Counted from the stretch's first letter, positions 46,566 through 61,193 are shown. The stretch is 64,000 nt of DNA from Pseudorasbora parva (GCF_024679245.1 NC_090185.1:4602464-4666463); one strand, 5' to 3'. Notes: generated by a model from the letters alone, not told the origin. Program-made: numbers and translations.

Positions 46566-47432
46566 AATAATATTTTTTGAGCATGATGGGAAATTCAGTT
46601 TGAGCCCTAGGAAATAAATCTGACGTCTCAATGAGTTCAGGGATGAACTGTGACCGGTCCGAGTGTGTGTTCCTGCTAATGGATAAAGAGTCCCTGCTTT
46701 CAAACAGACGGCACTCGAAAACACACAGAACACACACAGACCTGCCACAGAAAACACTCCAGCTGCATCAACAGTTTGTTTGGTACAATTATAAGGAGAA
46801 AAAAAACATGTCAATGCTAAATCACTACAATTATGATCAACAAATGCCATGAATTTTAATTCTAAATCATAGCCAAATTTGTATTATTTGTTTTATATTA
46901 CATATTTGTTATTATTTTAGTATATTTGATTGTACAATATGTTTATATAATTTTATTTTATTATAATTTATTATGAATTATAATTTAATTCCATACAAGG
47001 TTGGCAAGATGACATGAGGCTGAGAGGCACAAAGTGACTTTCTCTTCCTTCCTACAACTACCCGTCACCATTTGGACGTTTTTGGGTTCCATTAAAGCCC
47101 CTCCTGCTGGATTTTATTAGCGTGTCCCGTGGAGCCGAATGTTCCTGAGCCCAGCGTCTCTCAGCGGGGCCGAACATCCAGAAATACCTGCTTTAATGAG
47201 GATATCGGCTCCGCATTCACAGGCCGCATCACTCACCATAATGATAATCGCCTCAGAGTTGTTTGCTAAAGACCAATTTAATGGAAAACACTTGGAGCGT
47301 TTATATGGTTTCATGTTGACTGTGAATGGACCACTTTTGGTGGATTACAGCCGGAGTTAAACTCTCACGGACCTGATAAGGGAAGCTCCAATGGGGAAAA
47401 ATACACCCATCAAAATGAAGGATTGCTCATCA
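46355..47432. other. Unassigned stretch
   Basis: Contains (CA)n at 46519-46562, an AT-rich block at 46850-47000 and a GC-balanced block at 47030-47380 with no repeats. No gene supported. Confidence 0.3.
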
Positions 47433-47436
47433 TTAA

Positions 47437-47690
47437 AGCAGCACTAGGTAACTTTTCAACCTTCATATTATACTTTCAAGACTCTTGTGATGATACACCG
47501 ACTTACAATAGGAAGAATGACACGTCTGCCATAGCCTGACGGGGTCTGTATTGATTGTACTTTTAAATACAGAACAATAAAATTAAACTGCTTTACGGGA
47601 TATACGTCACTTCCACCAACACTTCCTTACATTTGGACGTGCGAGCCCAACTATCGTTTGTTTGTCGGATGTTATAGTCATGTCCGAAGC
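47437..47690. mobile_element. Left part of a TTAA-target MITE
   Basis: TTAA (47433-47436) is followed by AGCAGCACTAGGTAACTTTT, an end I recognise from abundant cyprinid MITEs. No right end is found before the next repeat begins at 47697. Confidence 0.5.
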
Positions 47691-47696
47691 AGCACA

Positions 47697-49287
<1,591 letters not shown>

Positions 49288-49499
49288 TGTTTTGAAACTA
49301 CTTAACTAAAATTATTTCAAACTGAAAACCTTCAAACTTCAAGCTTTTAAAACTTGCTGACGAGGCTTTTTCAAGCCACTTTAAAGTTGGTCTATGAACT
49401 TTAGTCATCACGTTGAGATTTGATATGATGTACAGATATTGTTTACTCATCTGTAGAACTGAACTGATTACAACAATTAAGGTACATTTTTAAAAAATA

Positions 49500-49669
49500 T
49501 ATTGAAATTCAAGCCCATCTGTGCCACTAGTGGCTTCTAACAGAATGGCAAATAATTATTCTAAGGAAATGCTATACTGAAGAATTGCACGAGCTAAAGT
49601 GTATTGAATAATAGAGGACCCAATATTGAGCCTTGAGGAACACCACAGGATGTGACGTGAGGCCTGGAG
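49500..49669 (-). mobile_element. Non-LTR retrotransposon RT fragment, copy 2
   Basis: The minus strand encodes SCGVPQGSILGPLLF at about 49611-49655, then loses frame. It is the direct repeat of 45893-46077. It is cut on the right side by the element starting at 49670, and the continuation appears after 52062. Confidence 0.65.
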
Positions 49670-49962
49670 GATATTTTTCCCCAGGATGGTAGGGGAAGGT
49701 ACCGCCTTTTTCCGTCTATGATTGGCTAGAAGGGCTCTCCTCCGATTGGTTATACATCTCACGTTCATGGCAGGCTGTAAACTAGTCTTGTTTTGATCGC
49801 CTTTACAACAGAAGTAAACGACGTCAATCCAGCATAGCCTACCTACACACACGCGCGCGCACACACACAAGCGCATTTGATTTTGTGACATATGGTGACA
49901 TTCCTAGGGTGTATAGATTTTTATACTGTAAAAACTGTATTTTTTATCCTCTTACACTTACT

Positions 49963-50238
49963 TTAGTTCTTTACATCGTCATTATAAGTGATTACTGTCA
50001 CTTTAAAAGATCTTCCGCTGTCGCACATGATGAAGTCGCAGTTACCAAACTTACCAAACGCGTGACTGTCCCCCACCTGCTCCTCTTCAGACGAATTAAA
50101 CTCGCTGTCCCATTGATCACGGTATTTACACGAGGGTTTGGGTTTATTGGCAGGAGTGCCTTCCGTCTCTATCGTTACGGCCATCATCCGTCTCTGTTTA
50201 GTTTTTTTCCCGCGTTGTCTCTCGTCATCTGACCTCAC
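49963..50238 (-). pseudogene. Degenerate BED/hAT-type zinc-finger exon
   Basis: The minus-strand frame reads KYRDQWDSEF, then GDSHAFGKFGNCDF, then GRSFKVT. This fits the pattern of fish hAT-derived BED fingers (KY..W..EF, AFC..C.C.F, GR.DV..H), with the first Cys of the C-x2-C pair replaced by Gly and the His pair lost. Upstream on the minus strand, from about 50471, are CCGTATTTT-type repeats typical of that element's 5' end. Non-functional. Confidence 0.5.
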
Positions 50239-51124
50239 ACACTAACCTCGCGACAGGACTGTGTAGGCTACTGCAGATGGCAGGTATCGCGAGGATAGTT
50301 ACAGAGCTCAGATTGGAAATGTTTTTTTTTTTTTTACTCCGGTATTATTATTTTTTTAATAACGCAAGTTAAAATACGGGAGATTTACAGGAAAATATGA
50401 ATACAGGAGGACGGCGGGAAAGAAGGGTAAAATACGGGACTTTCCCGGCCAAAACGGGATACTTGACAGGTGACTTCTAGCCAATCATAGACGAAAAAGG
50501 CGGTACCTTCCATAGATATCCATAATAAAGGGCAGATGTCTCGTGCGCGCTGTTGGCCAATGGAGGTCGCCGTCCGCAACTGGCGGCCATCTTGTCACAG
50601 GCAGCTCGCTCACTCGTAACAGTGTGTTTTAATGGTGCATGTGCTTTTAAATAACCATAACTTGCTCAAGTTTCAACCGATTTTCAAACTGCTTCGTTTT
50701 TTATAAATGTCAGAGATGTAGTTATGACACTACATACTTATGAATAATTATAACCATGGACTTCAATATAAAAGTAACATTGAACAGAACCCTTACGAAA
50801 GGAAAATATATTTACCAATATATTATTTTGAAATATATTATAATATATTGTAAATACATGGAATAATAAATTGATGGTATTATACAATATATTATATATT
50901 CCTGTAATATATTGCAAAATATAGAAATGATTGCCGCTTTCATATACTGCAATATATTGGAGAATATAAATATTAAATCCCATATATGTGAATATATTGC
51001 CTAATGTATTACATGATATTTTCCAATATACTGCAATATATTTGTGTTTTGTTAGGGCAATAAAAAAGGTATTTATGTTCAATCAATATATAGGCTACTA
51101 AAACTGTGACTACTAAAAACTACT

Positions 51125-51480
<356 letters not shown>

Positions 51481-52063
51481 GCCTAGCTCTGAATTTTTTT
51501 CCATAGCTAGCTACAGCTAATATATATATACTTTTATAATAAGAATATCACTTATAATTCAATCATTTTTATTTTATTTTAATTTAAACAAAAAAACATG
51601 CAAACTAAGTTTATTTTAACTAGACAAAAGATTGGTTGTCATAAAATGGTTATTGGTGTCATTAAACCTATATAATTGAACAGCTCGATTGTAGTCTCAG
51701 CCTTGATAACGTTCACGTAAGTTAGCCGTGATACACAAGCTGCACGATTAAGTCGTTTATCGAAACCAAAAGCTGCAATTTCAACGTGTTAACGCATCCA
51801 GATGTGTAGTCAAGTTAATAACGTTTGCAAGAAACTAAACCATTTGTAAATCCGTCAAGATTTCAGCGAGATTAGAGTATTTATGTTCGTACAGATCACT
51901 CATCTTACATCAGGATCCACAGTCCGACAGAAAGCTTGCCTGTGACAAGATGGCCGCCGGTGATGACGATGGTGACTCCACCGTAAGACATCTAGCCTTT
52001 ATTATGGATATCTATAGTACCTTCCCCTTCCATCCTGGGGGAAAAAATATCGCGGCCTGGAGG

Positions 52064-52930
52064 TGTCAATACCGACTGAGACATATTTCCTGGTGCTGAA
52101 GTAGGATCTGAACCTGATATTTCGACCATGGCACAGAGACCCGTCGTTTACTGAAAGACATGAGTATGCACTAATGCATTGAAAGCCGAGAAGGCGAATC
52201 ATAAATAATCAGACGCAGCAAGATTTGCTCTTCACCTCTCCATTCATCATCAAACCCACCATAAAACAAGACAACAGTATCAAAAGCCCATAAAAAAAGC
52301 TGCTGCTTGACACAAGCACATTACAACTATCATTTACAAACTTGCTTAGTTACATAAAACCCAGAGGAGAATGTGATTAAACAACACAATAAAGCCACTC
52401 TCTTTACCTCCGGATGGAGAGACTCTAGGAGGGTCACAGGTTTAATAATGAACGCGGGCGGTAAAACAACAGGGCGAGTCTTTCATCCTGACAGGGACGT
52501 AATCCGCCCGATTGATTTTCCGAATTTGTGCCACCAACTGCATGAAACGGCAAACATGACTGAGGACATCCATCACGCGCGCTCATAAATCTGACCCCCA
52601 TCTGGACGGAGACCCCCAAAAACGGACAGATTTATTGACGCATCAACGCATGGCATTCTGGGACTCCGTAATTAGCATTTTTATGGACGGCCCTAAAATA
52701 TTCCTGCAATGGTGCGTGACTTGCTTATGGTTTGTTATCATGTCAGGGTGAGAGAAAACTACAGAGGTTTTTAATCCCAGGAGTTTAGCCGTAGATTGTT
52801 TCGCAATAAAACTAATTTAAACGTGAAAACAAAACGGACCTATTCCTGGTCTTACTGCGGATGATTTATCAGTGTATAACGGACAATATAATAATATTAA
52901 TAATGATAAAGACAAATAATATGCAAATAA
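52064..52930. other. Single-copy stretch, possible non-coding element at 52380-52690
   Basis: 52064-52200 continues the repeat disrupted at 49669. 52380-52690 is GC-balanced with AGGTTTAATAATGAACGC, CGATTGATTTTCC and CCGTAATTAGCATTTT. No exon supported. Confidence 0.33.
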
Positions 52931-52935
52931 ATTAA

Positions 52936-53783
52936 AGGGATAGTTCACTTTGAAATAAAATTTTGATATGTTTTAGCTTACCCCATGGGCATCCGAGATG
53001 TAGGAGTATTTGTTTCCCCAGTAGTTTCAATTTTGATCATTTTAGGTCAAACCGTTCTTGTCTGTGCCTCACATAATGCAGGTCTATGGTCACCACCTCA
53101 AAGAGCACACACAGAGAAGTCCAAATTAAACAATCCCCCATCGTAAGTACACACTAAGACACGAAACCAGCGGTTTGTGTGAGAAAACCAACAGTATTTA
53201 TATCGTTTTTACCTCTTGTACACCACTACGTCCGACTGATCCGAGTGCGCGCGTCGTTTCCTGTTGTGACATTCGCGCGTTCTGGCTTTAGTCTGCGCAA
53301 GCGTGGAAAGCACCGGAAGTTTATCTCTCGCGCGTGTACGTCTCTCATTGTTTACACAAAACAGAGATTATAGGTGAAACGGCTAATAGAAATGGAACGA
53401 ATTTGCGCTTATCCTGGATGTTTAAACCGACGTAAAAGAAAACAATTACGTATGCTTGCGCGAACTCATCTGGGAGTGGTGAGTTTTCACAAATTCCCAA
53501 TTTATGAGCGTGCTCTCTTGGAGTTATGGTTGATTGCTCTTCGGCTGGATATCAACACACCCATAAACGTACTAAAGTTGTGGAGGGTCTGCAGCGATCA
53601 TTTTTCCCCTGATGATTTCACCAACTTTCTGCAGAGTCAACAGCTCCAGACCTCCAGACTCCTGTGGCCTTCAGATGAGCTCAAGAACAGCATCGAGAGC
53701 TTCATGGAATGGGTTTCCACGGCCGAGCAGCTCATCCAAGCCTTACATCACCGACAGCAATGAAAAGCGGAGCAAAGGAGTGG
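52936..53783 (+). mobile_element. Left part of a TTAA-target element with THAP frame
   Basis: TTAA (52932-52935) is followed by AGGGATAGTTCACTTTG, the same end motif as 3887 and 15316. About 450 bp later a THAP-domain open frame starts (53392-53763). No right end was found; a Tc1 fragment begins at about 53790. The joint occurrence of this end type and a THAP frame links the foldback families to a Kolobok-like or P-like transposase. Confidence 0.62.
53392..53763 (+). CDS. THAP-domain open frame
   Basis: From ATG (53392) it encodes about 123 residues: MERICAYPGC with the first Cys pair, then VSFHKFPIYERALLELWLIA (HKFP motif and the conserved Trp), then WRVCSDHFSPDDF with the last Cys and His of the C2CH finger. 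After it comes an amphipathic tail, FMEWVSTAEQLIQALHHRQQ. The stop at 53761-53763 is natural and the frame is uninterrupted. It may be a truncated transposase N-terminus or a domesticated fragment. An upstream GTG at 53374 is in frame but has no reason to be the start. Confidence 0.7.
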   Translation: MERICAYPGCLNRRKRKQLRMLARTHLGVVSFHKFPIYERALLELWLIALRLDINTPINVLKLWRVCSDHFSPDDFTNFLQSQQLQTSRLLWPSDELKNSIESFMEWVSTAEQLIQALHHRQQ

Positions 53784-53789
53784 AGTTAA

Positions 53790-54487
53790 GCAGCCGCCAC
53801 TGGACTCAAGAGCAGTGAGACGTGTTCTCTGAGCGACCAATCACGCTTCAGTCTGACAATCCCATGGACGAGTCTGGGTTTGGTGGTCGCCAGGAGAACA
53901 GGACTTGCCTGATTACATTGTGCCAAGTGTAAAGTTTAGTGGAGGGGGGGGGGGGAGTTATGGTGTGGGGTTCTTTTTCAGTTAGATTAGGCTTAGCCCC
54001 TTAGTTCCAGTGAAAGGAACTCTTAATGCTTCAGCATACCAAGACATTTTGGACAATTTCATGCTCCCATCTTTGTGGGACCAGTTTGGGGACGGCCCCT
54101 TCCTGTCCCAACACGACTCCAGTGCACAAAGCGTCGGCCCATAAAGACATGGATGAGGAGTTTGGTGTGGAGGAACTTGACTGGCCTGCACAGAGTCCTG
54201 AGCTCAACCCGATAGAACAGCTTTGGGATGAATTAGAGCGGAGACTGAGAGCCAGGCCTTCTCATCCAACATCAGTGCCTGACCTCACAAATGAGCTTCT
54301 AGAAGAATGGGCAAAAATCCCCATAAACACACTCCTAAACCTTGAGGAAAGCCTTCCCAGATGAGCTGGAGCTGTTAGAGAGGGTGGGCCGACTCCAGAT
54401 TAAACCCACAGGATTAACAATGGGGCGGCATTAAAGATCATGTGCATGTTAAGGCAGGCGTCACAAAACATTTAGCAATAAAGTGTA
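53790..54487 (+). mobile_element. 5'-truncated Tc1/mariner element with transposase remnants
   Basis: It starts inside the transposase region (GCAGCCGCCACTGGACTC) and ends at AGTGTA, the element's right terminus. A frame from 54026 to 54364 holds VEELDWPAQSPELNPIEQLW with the catalytic Glu and a C-terminal WAKIPINTLLNLEESLPR. The second catalytic Asp (QHD) is out of frame near 54110. A poly-G run at 53942 shifts the frame further. A third Tc1 family in this window. Confidence 0.85.
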
Positions 54488-54489
54488 TT

Positions 54490-55870
54490 TACACACAAAT
54501 ATGTGAATTCAGATCTTCATTTTATTCATCTTCATTTATTACTGTACGCATTTCCATGACTTTTTCAGTATTTGCAATAACAAAAAACAAAACAAAAAAA
54601 CAAATTATAAGGTAAAAGGAACTGTAATATCAAAAATAAATTTGTATTGACTATAGAAGTTTTCCAGGCCTTTTTGAAATTCCTATTAAACTTCACACAC
54701 ACAAAAAAAAAAACAGTGATTACTAAAATATGTTAACAAAGTTGTCCAACTAATGGACAAGTCGGTCATCACAAAATGGAACATTTTCACATGGAAAATG
54801 CCACATTAATGGAAGTAAAAAGGATATAAACTTCATTTCGACTTTAAAAAGTCATCAGTTTATGACCGTGCATAAAAAGTCGATTAGCCTCAAAAACAAA
54901 CATTGCCATGATAACATTTCTTCTAGAGTGCCTGCTACACTAGCTAAAGTTTTAGGAAGCAACTTTAAAATCAAAATGCAGAATATAAAGTTACTTTAAG
55001 ACCCCTTCCACCAGTACATGGTGATCTTCAGTGAATGAACTTCTGATGGAAAGCATGTGAGAGATGCGAGGAGGAAGGGTGACTCTTCACTGACCATGTC
55101 TGCGGAGAGATTTGAGCAGGACGTGTGTTTGGAGAGCTGTACCGCCAGCACAGATGGATGTAGGGATGCTGGCAGCAGCTCGTCGCCCACCAGTGTGAAA
55201 CCACGCACAAGCCACTTAACCCTCCATCTTCCAGGCTGGAGCATCGCTTTTGGATCGCAAGTCTTTCATCCGTATTGATTGTTCTCGCTCTGGATCTGTG
55301 GATATCCTGATGGAGCGCCAGCGTGCTTGAACAAAAAACAAAGCGGCCAGCCAGCATTGTTCGTCTGAAAATAAAACAAAAGACATTTTATGTTCCGTTT
55401 ACCTCATCTCACTTACTCACCTTCATTTCAAACCCCATCTTTCTTCTGGAACAAACACAAAAGGAGACGTTTGGAAGAAGGAGCAGACTAAAATGTGCAT
55501 AATTATCACTGTTGTGCAATATTTAGACGGGGTTTGATGTTGTTGGTCCCATCGTGATTGGCGTCAACACGTCATATTTGATTGGACCTAAATGAGATGT
55601 GAAAGCAGTGTTTCTTCCACTGGCTCTTTAATGTTGTGACTTTTTCTCATTTAGGGTCATGAACATACATAAGTTTCAACATACTGATGATTTTGGACGT
55701 TGAAAAAAATCTGTTCCATTTATGATCTCTGTGGGTCAATTTGATCCGCATATTTTCATGTACTAAGGCAACTGTACAGGCCCAAAATAATGTTTTTTGT
55801 GTGTGTTATATTTTGTTATGTTGGTTTGAACTACCTCGGTGAAGGTAAAACAAACAAACAAAAAAATATA
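54490..55870. other. Unassigned stretch
   Basis: Mostly AT-rich. 55000-55360 is GC-balanced with overlapping frames; the minus-strand one (54996-55244, 82 codons) contains a plain mix of residues and no recognisable domain. It could be a terminal exon, but I see no convincing splice acceptor. Confidence 0.3.
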
Positions 55871-55878
55871 TATATACA

Positions 55879-57098
55879 CACTCACCTAAAGGATTATTAG
55901 GAACACACACTAATACTGTGTCTCAACCCTTTCGCCTTCAGAACTGCCATAATTCTCTGTGGCATTGATTCAACAAGGTGCTGAAAGCATTCTTTAGAAA
56001 TGTTGGCCCTTATTGATAGGACAGCATCTTGCAGTTGATGGAGATTTGTGGGATGCACATCCAGGGCACGAAGCTCCCGTTCCACAGCATCCCAAAGATG
56101 CGCTATTGGGTTGAGATCTGGTGACTGTGGCGGCCATTTTAGTACAGTCAACTCATTGGCATGTTCAACAAAAAAAAAAAATTCAAATGATTCAAGCTTT
56201 GTAACATGGTGCATTATCCTGCTGGAAGTAGCCATCAGAGGATGGGGACATGGTGGTCATAAAGTGATGGACATGGTCAGAAACAATGCTCAGGTAGGCC
56301 GTGGCATTTAAACGATGCCCAACTGGCACTAAGGGGCCTAAAGTGTGCCGAGAAAACATCCCCCACACCATTACACCACCACCACCAGCCTGCACAGTGG
56401 TAACAAGGCATGATGGATCCATGTTCTCATTCTGTTTACGCCAAATTCTGACTCTACCATCTGAATGTCTCAACAGAAATCGAGACTCTTCAGACCAGGC
56501 AACATTTTTCCAGTCTTCAACCGTCCAATTTTGGTGAGCTTGTGCAAATTGCCTCTTTTTCCTATTTGTAGTGGAGATGAGTGGTGCCCGGTGGGGTCTT
56601 CTGCTGTTGTAGCCCATCCAGCTCAAGGTTGTGTGTGTTGTGGCTTCACAAATGCTTTGCTGCATACCTCGGTTGTAACGAGTGGTTATTTCAGTCAAAG
56701 TTGCTCCTCTATCAGCTTGAATCAGTCGGCCCATTCTCCTCTGACCTCGAGCATCAACAAGGCATTTTCTCCCACAGGACTGCCGCATACTGGATGTTCT
56801 TCCCTTTTCACACCATTCTTTGTAAACCCTAGAAATGGTTGTGCGTGAAAATCCCAGTAACTGAGCAGATTGTGAAATACTCAGACCGGCCCGTCTGGCA
56901 CCAACAAACATGCCACGCTCAAAATGGCTTAAATCACCTTTCTTTCCCATTCTGACATTCAGTTTGGAGTTCAGGAGATTGTCTTGACCAGGACCACACC
57001 CCTAAATGCATTGAAGCAACTGCCATGTGATTGGTTGATTAGATAATTGCATTAATGAGGAATTGAACAGGTGTTCCTAATAATCCTTTAGGTGAGTG
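55879..57098 (-). mobile_element. Near full-length Tc1/mariner element, copy 2
   Basis: Left end CACTCACCTAAAGGATTATT and right end AATAATCCTTTAGGTGAGTG are perfect inverted repeats. TA follows the right end (57099-57100); on the left two extra bases (CA) separate the end from TA. About 93 percent identical to 8296-9511 by eye. The transposase lies on the minus strand. Confidence 0.95.
55897..56950 (-). pseudogene. Tc1 transposase, inactivated (copy 2)
   Basis: A long frame (56192-56950, 252 codons) carries the N-terminal DNA-binding region (HFERGMFVGARRAGLSISQS) and the first two thirds of the DDE domain. The first catalytic residue has changed (WSEESRFLL instead of WSDES); the second Asp is present (FQQDNAPCYKA). 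An A-run near 56170 breaks the frame; the rest (55897-56235) has SPDLNPIAHLWD, where the catalytic Glu is Ala. Two catalytic losses and a frameshift make it dead, although it has fewer stops than copy 1. Confidence 0.93.
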
Positions 57099-57100
57099 TA

Positions 57101-57937
57101 TATCTATATTTTTATATTTTTATATTTTACAAAACATGTTCAACTCAAAAACTAAATACATGAACAAGTTCTGTACCAAATTTTAGGTTACTATCTCAAC
57201 AAAAAAGATTTCTGCACACTAACTAATGCTTTCATCAAAACCAACAGTGTAAACACAATATAAATAAGAGATTTGTTGATTTTAACAGGAGTTTCAGACG
57301 AGAGTCACTGATAAACTTGTGCTGTTTGATTGACAGCTCCAGGGATTGAAGAGAGCGTTCTTTGATTATTATTTTCATCCTACTGAGAGAAACATTGTGA
57401 AGTTGTGTGTTTAGTCACTGACACATTTGATTTACTTACACGGAGACAAAGAACATCTGACTGTACATGAATCATATCAGAATCCACTGGTCCCAGATCA
57501 GGCATTAGAATGAACATGGTTACTCACATATTGTGGCATTACTGTCGAGTCCATATCTTAAAAGTCTGTTTTGCAAAGCCTGCGACTGATTTACCGAAGA
57601 ATCCACAGTGAAATGCTGCAAATACAAATAAATAATGCTCAACTGAGACATTCACATTGATAAAAATAAATAAGCACTTTCACAGCATAAGGATCCTTTG
57701 GAAGGTAATGTTATTTTTAGTCCGTTCGTCTCTCCTCGTCATTTCACTAACACTCCAGTGGGCGGAGCTAAAGTTGTGATGAAGAAGTGGGCGGGGCCAA
57801 TGTTGTGATGAAGAAGTGGGCGGGGCCAATGTTGTGATGAAGAAGTGGGAGTGGCAAGTCTTCTTTCACAACGAGTCGAGTCACAATAAAAGCTGTTTTT
57901 GGCCTTACAAGGAAGTCTTCAGTTCTGAAAGTGCAGG
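57101..57937. other. Unassigned stretch with a 33-bp triple repeat
   Basis: AT-rich spacer. At about 57758-57850 the unit GTGGGCGGGGCCAATGTTGT + GATGAAGAA (33 bp with variants) occurs three times. No gene found. Confidence 0.5.
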
Positions 57938-57945
57938 GTATTCTT

Positions 57946-60900
57946 TAGGGGTGTCCCCGACTAAGGATTTACACATTCGAATCAGAATTTTCTAATCTCT
58001 CTATGGTCGACTGATAGTCGAATCATCTGTGTGTGTGTAAACCATAGACCGGAAAAAAAATTTACGGTATAAACGGGTTGGGAAGGACAGGACACTAGTC
58101 AGCAGGAGGCTAAGACTATTTTTATTTTATTTTACACACGGCACACAGCCACCACTAAAGTGATCAAAACTATACACTACACATTCGTAAATGAACCGTT
58201 CTCTCATAACATTTAAAGGCCGCGATCGAAACAAAGAACAACACACAAATATAAAAAAGAACATTTTGATAAATAAACCTAAAAAAAATACCTGCCTACA
58301 GAGGAAAAGAACACTTTGAGTGCGTTTATATGCTCGTTCTTAAGCCGATTGTGCCTAAAGGGGGTCGCACACAGGACTGAAGCTCAGCGCCGTGTCTCAG
58401 GATCTCACACCGGACTGAAGCTCAGCACCGTGTCTCAGGGATCTCACACCGGACTGAAGCTCAGCGCCGTGTCTCAGGGATCTCACACCGGACTGAAGCT
58501 CAGCGCCGTGTCTCAGGATCTCACACCGGACTGAAGCTCAGCGCCGTGTCTCAGGATCTCACACCGGACTGAAGCTCAGCGCCGTGTCTCAGGATCTCAC
58601 ACCGGACTGAAGCTCAGCACCGTGTCTCAGGATCTCACACCGGACTGAAGCTCAGCGCCGTGTCTCAGGATCTCACACCGGACTGAAGCTCAGCGCCGTG
58701 TCTTAGGATCTCACACCGGACTGAAGCTCAGCGCCGTGTCTCAGGATCTCACACCGGACTGAAGCTCAGCGCCGTGTCTCAGGATCTCACACCGGACTGA
58801 AGCTCAGCGCCGTGTCTCAGGATCTCACACCGGACTGAAGCTCAGCGCCGTGTCTCAGGGATCTCACACCGGACTGAAGCTCAGCGCCGTGTCTCAGGAT
58901 CTCACACCGGACTGAAGCTCAGCGCCGTGTCTCAGGATCTCACACCGAACTGAAGCTCAGCGCCGTGTCTCAGGATCTCACACCGGACTGAAGCTCAGCG
59001 CCGTGTCTCAGGATCTCACACCGGACTGAAGCTCAGCGCCGTGTCTCAGGATCTCACACCGGACTGAAGCTCAGCGCCGTGTCTCAGGATCTCACACCGG
59101 ACTGAAGCTCAGCGCCGTGTCTCAGGATCTCACACCGGACTGAAGCTCAGCGCCGTGTCTCAGGGATCTCACACCGGACTGAAGCTCAGCGCCGTGTCTC
59201 AGGGATCTCACACCGGACTGAAGCTCAGCGCCGTGTCTCAGGGATCTCACACCGGACTGAAGCTCAGCGCCGTGTCTCAGGGATCTCACACCGGACTGAA
59301 GCTCAGCGCCGTGTCTCAGGATCTCACACCGGACTGAAGCTCAGCGCCGTGTCTCAGGTATCTCACACCGGACTGAAGCTCAGCGCCGTGTCTCAGGATC
59401 TCACACCGGACTGAAGCTCAGCGCCGTGTCTCAGGATCTCACACCGGACTGAAGCTCAGCGCCGTGTCTCAGGATCTCACACCGGACTGAAGCTCAGCGC
59501 CGTGTCTCAGGATCTCACACCGGACTGAAGCTCAGCGCCGTGTCTCAGGATCTCACACCGGACTGAAGCTCAGCGCCGTGTCTCAGGATCTCACACCGGA
59601 CTGAAGCTCAGCGCCGTGTCTCAGGATCTCACACCGGACTGAAGCTCAGCGCCGTGTCTCAGGATCTCACACCGGACTGAAGCTCAGCGCCGTGTCTCAG
59701 GTATCTCACACCGGACTGAAGCTCAGCGCCGTGTCTCAGGGATCTCACACCGGACTGAAGCTCAACGCCGTGTCTCAGGGATCTCACACCGGACTGAAGC
59801 TCAGCGCCGCGCCTCAGGATCTCACACCGGACTGAAGCTCAGCGCCGTGTCTCAGGGATCTCACACCGGACTGAAGCTCAGCGCCGTGTCTCAGGATCTC
59901 ACACCGGACTGAAGCTCAGCGCCTTGTCTCAGGATCTCACACCGGACTGAAGCTCAGCGCCGTGTCTCAGGATCTCACACCGGACTGAAGCTCAGCGCCG
60001 TGTCTCAGGATCTCACACCGGACTGAAGCTCAGCGCCGCGCCTCAGGATCTCACACCGGACTGAAGCTCAGCGCCGTGTCTCAGGGATCTCACACCGGAC
60101 TGAAGCTCAGCGCCGTGTCTCAGGATCTCACACCGGACTGAAGCTCAGCGCCTTGTCTCAGGATCTCACACCGGACTGAAGCTCAGCGCCGTGTCTCAGG
60201 ATCTCACACCGGACTGAAGCTCAGCGCCGTGTCTCAGGATCTCACACCGGACTGAAGCTCAGCGCCGTCTCAGGATCTCACACCGGACTGAAGCTCAGCG
60301 CCGTCTCTCAGGATCTCACACCGGACTGAAGCTCAGCGCCGTGTCTCAGGATCTCACACCGGACTGAAGCTCAGCGCCGTGTCTCAGGGATCTCACACCG
60401 GACTGAAGCTCAGCGCCGTGTCTCAGGGATCTCACACCGGACTGAAGCTCAGCGCCGTGTCTCAGGATCTCACACTGGACTGAAGCTCAGCGCCGTGTCT
60501 CAGGATCTCACACCGGACTGAAGCTCAGCGCCGTGTCTCAGGATCTCACACCGGACTGAAGCTCAGCGCCGTGTCTCAGGATCTCACACCGGACTGAAGC
60601 TCAGTGCCGTGTCTCAGGATCTCACATCGGACTGAAGCTCAGCGCCGTGTCTCAGGATCTCACACCGGACTGAAGCTCAGCACCGTGTCTCAGGATCTCA
60701 CACCGGACTGAAGCTCAGCGCCGTGACTCAGGGATCTCACACCGGACTGAAGCTCAGGCCGTGACTCAGGGATCTCACACCGGACTGAAGCTTAGCGCCG
60801 TGTCTCAGGATCTCACACCAGGCAGACGTGAACATTACGTGCAAGCTCAATTTTGAATCACTGCAGGATGAGTGTATCTTGTAGCACAGGGTGAAATCAG

Positions 60901-61193
60901 TACATTCACGATTTGAGGGAAATATACATTTAATCGCCGCGGACAGGCGTCGAATGCCGCCGTCAGTGTATATGTGGCGCGGCGCGTCCGCTGTGAAGCT
61001 CAGTGCCCTTAAAGGGGCGATCACTCAGCACCGCGACACGTCTTTATAACACTAATATTGAGCACACCCACATTGCAAAAATGGTATAATCCTCGTTTCA
61101 TAGCACCTAGGAAGATTCGACCATGAGATCAGTGGTCGAATCCGGTCCTGCATATCGATGCACCGAATCTTCGACTATTAGGGGTCACCCCTA
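57946..61193. mobile_element. Non-autonomous hAT element expanded by a minisatellite
   Basis: It starts TAGGGGTGTCCCCGACTAAG and ends CTATTAGGGGTCACCCCTA. GTATTCTT (57938-57945) and GTATTCCT (61194-61201) are the 8-bp target duplication with one mismatch. Subterminal TCGAATC/GATTCGA motifs are frequent. Of 3248 bp, 2.45 kb is the minisatellite 58366-60819. No transposase. Confidence 0.9.
58366..60819. repeat. 38/39-bp minisatellite, about 64 units
   Basis: Unit: GATCTCACACCGGACTGAAG then CTCAGCGCCGTGTCTCAG, 38 bp, or 39 bp where an extra G precedes GATC. It is very homogeneous. Blocks of units with shared variants (GCGCCTCAGG, GCCTTGTCTC) recur, showing multi-unit duplication. Open frames across 39-bp runs are a by-product of the 13-codon period, not genes. 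Confidence 0.98.

Noticed and set aside
54996..55244. Terminal exon of a host gene on the minus strand
   Set aside because: There is a stop just upstream, no convincing acceptor, no recognisable domain, and overlapping open frames on the other strand; kept only as an unassigned stretch.
58366..60819. Possible CRISPR array or repeat protein (38/39-bp repeats)
   Set aside because: Units are contiguous with no unique spacers, the host is a vertebrate, and open frames exist only where the 39-bp variant happens to run.
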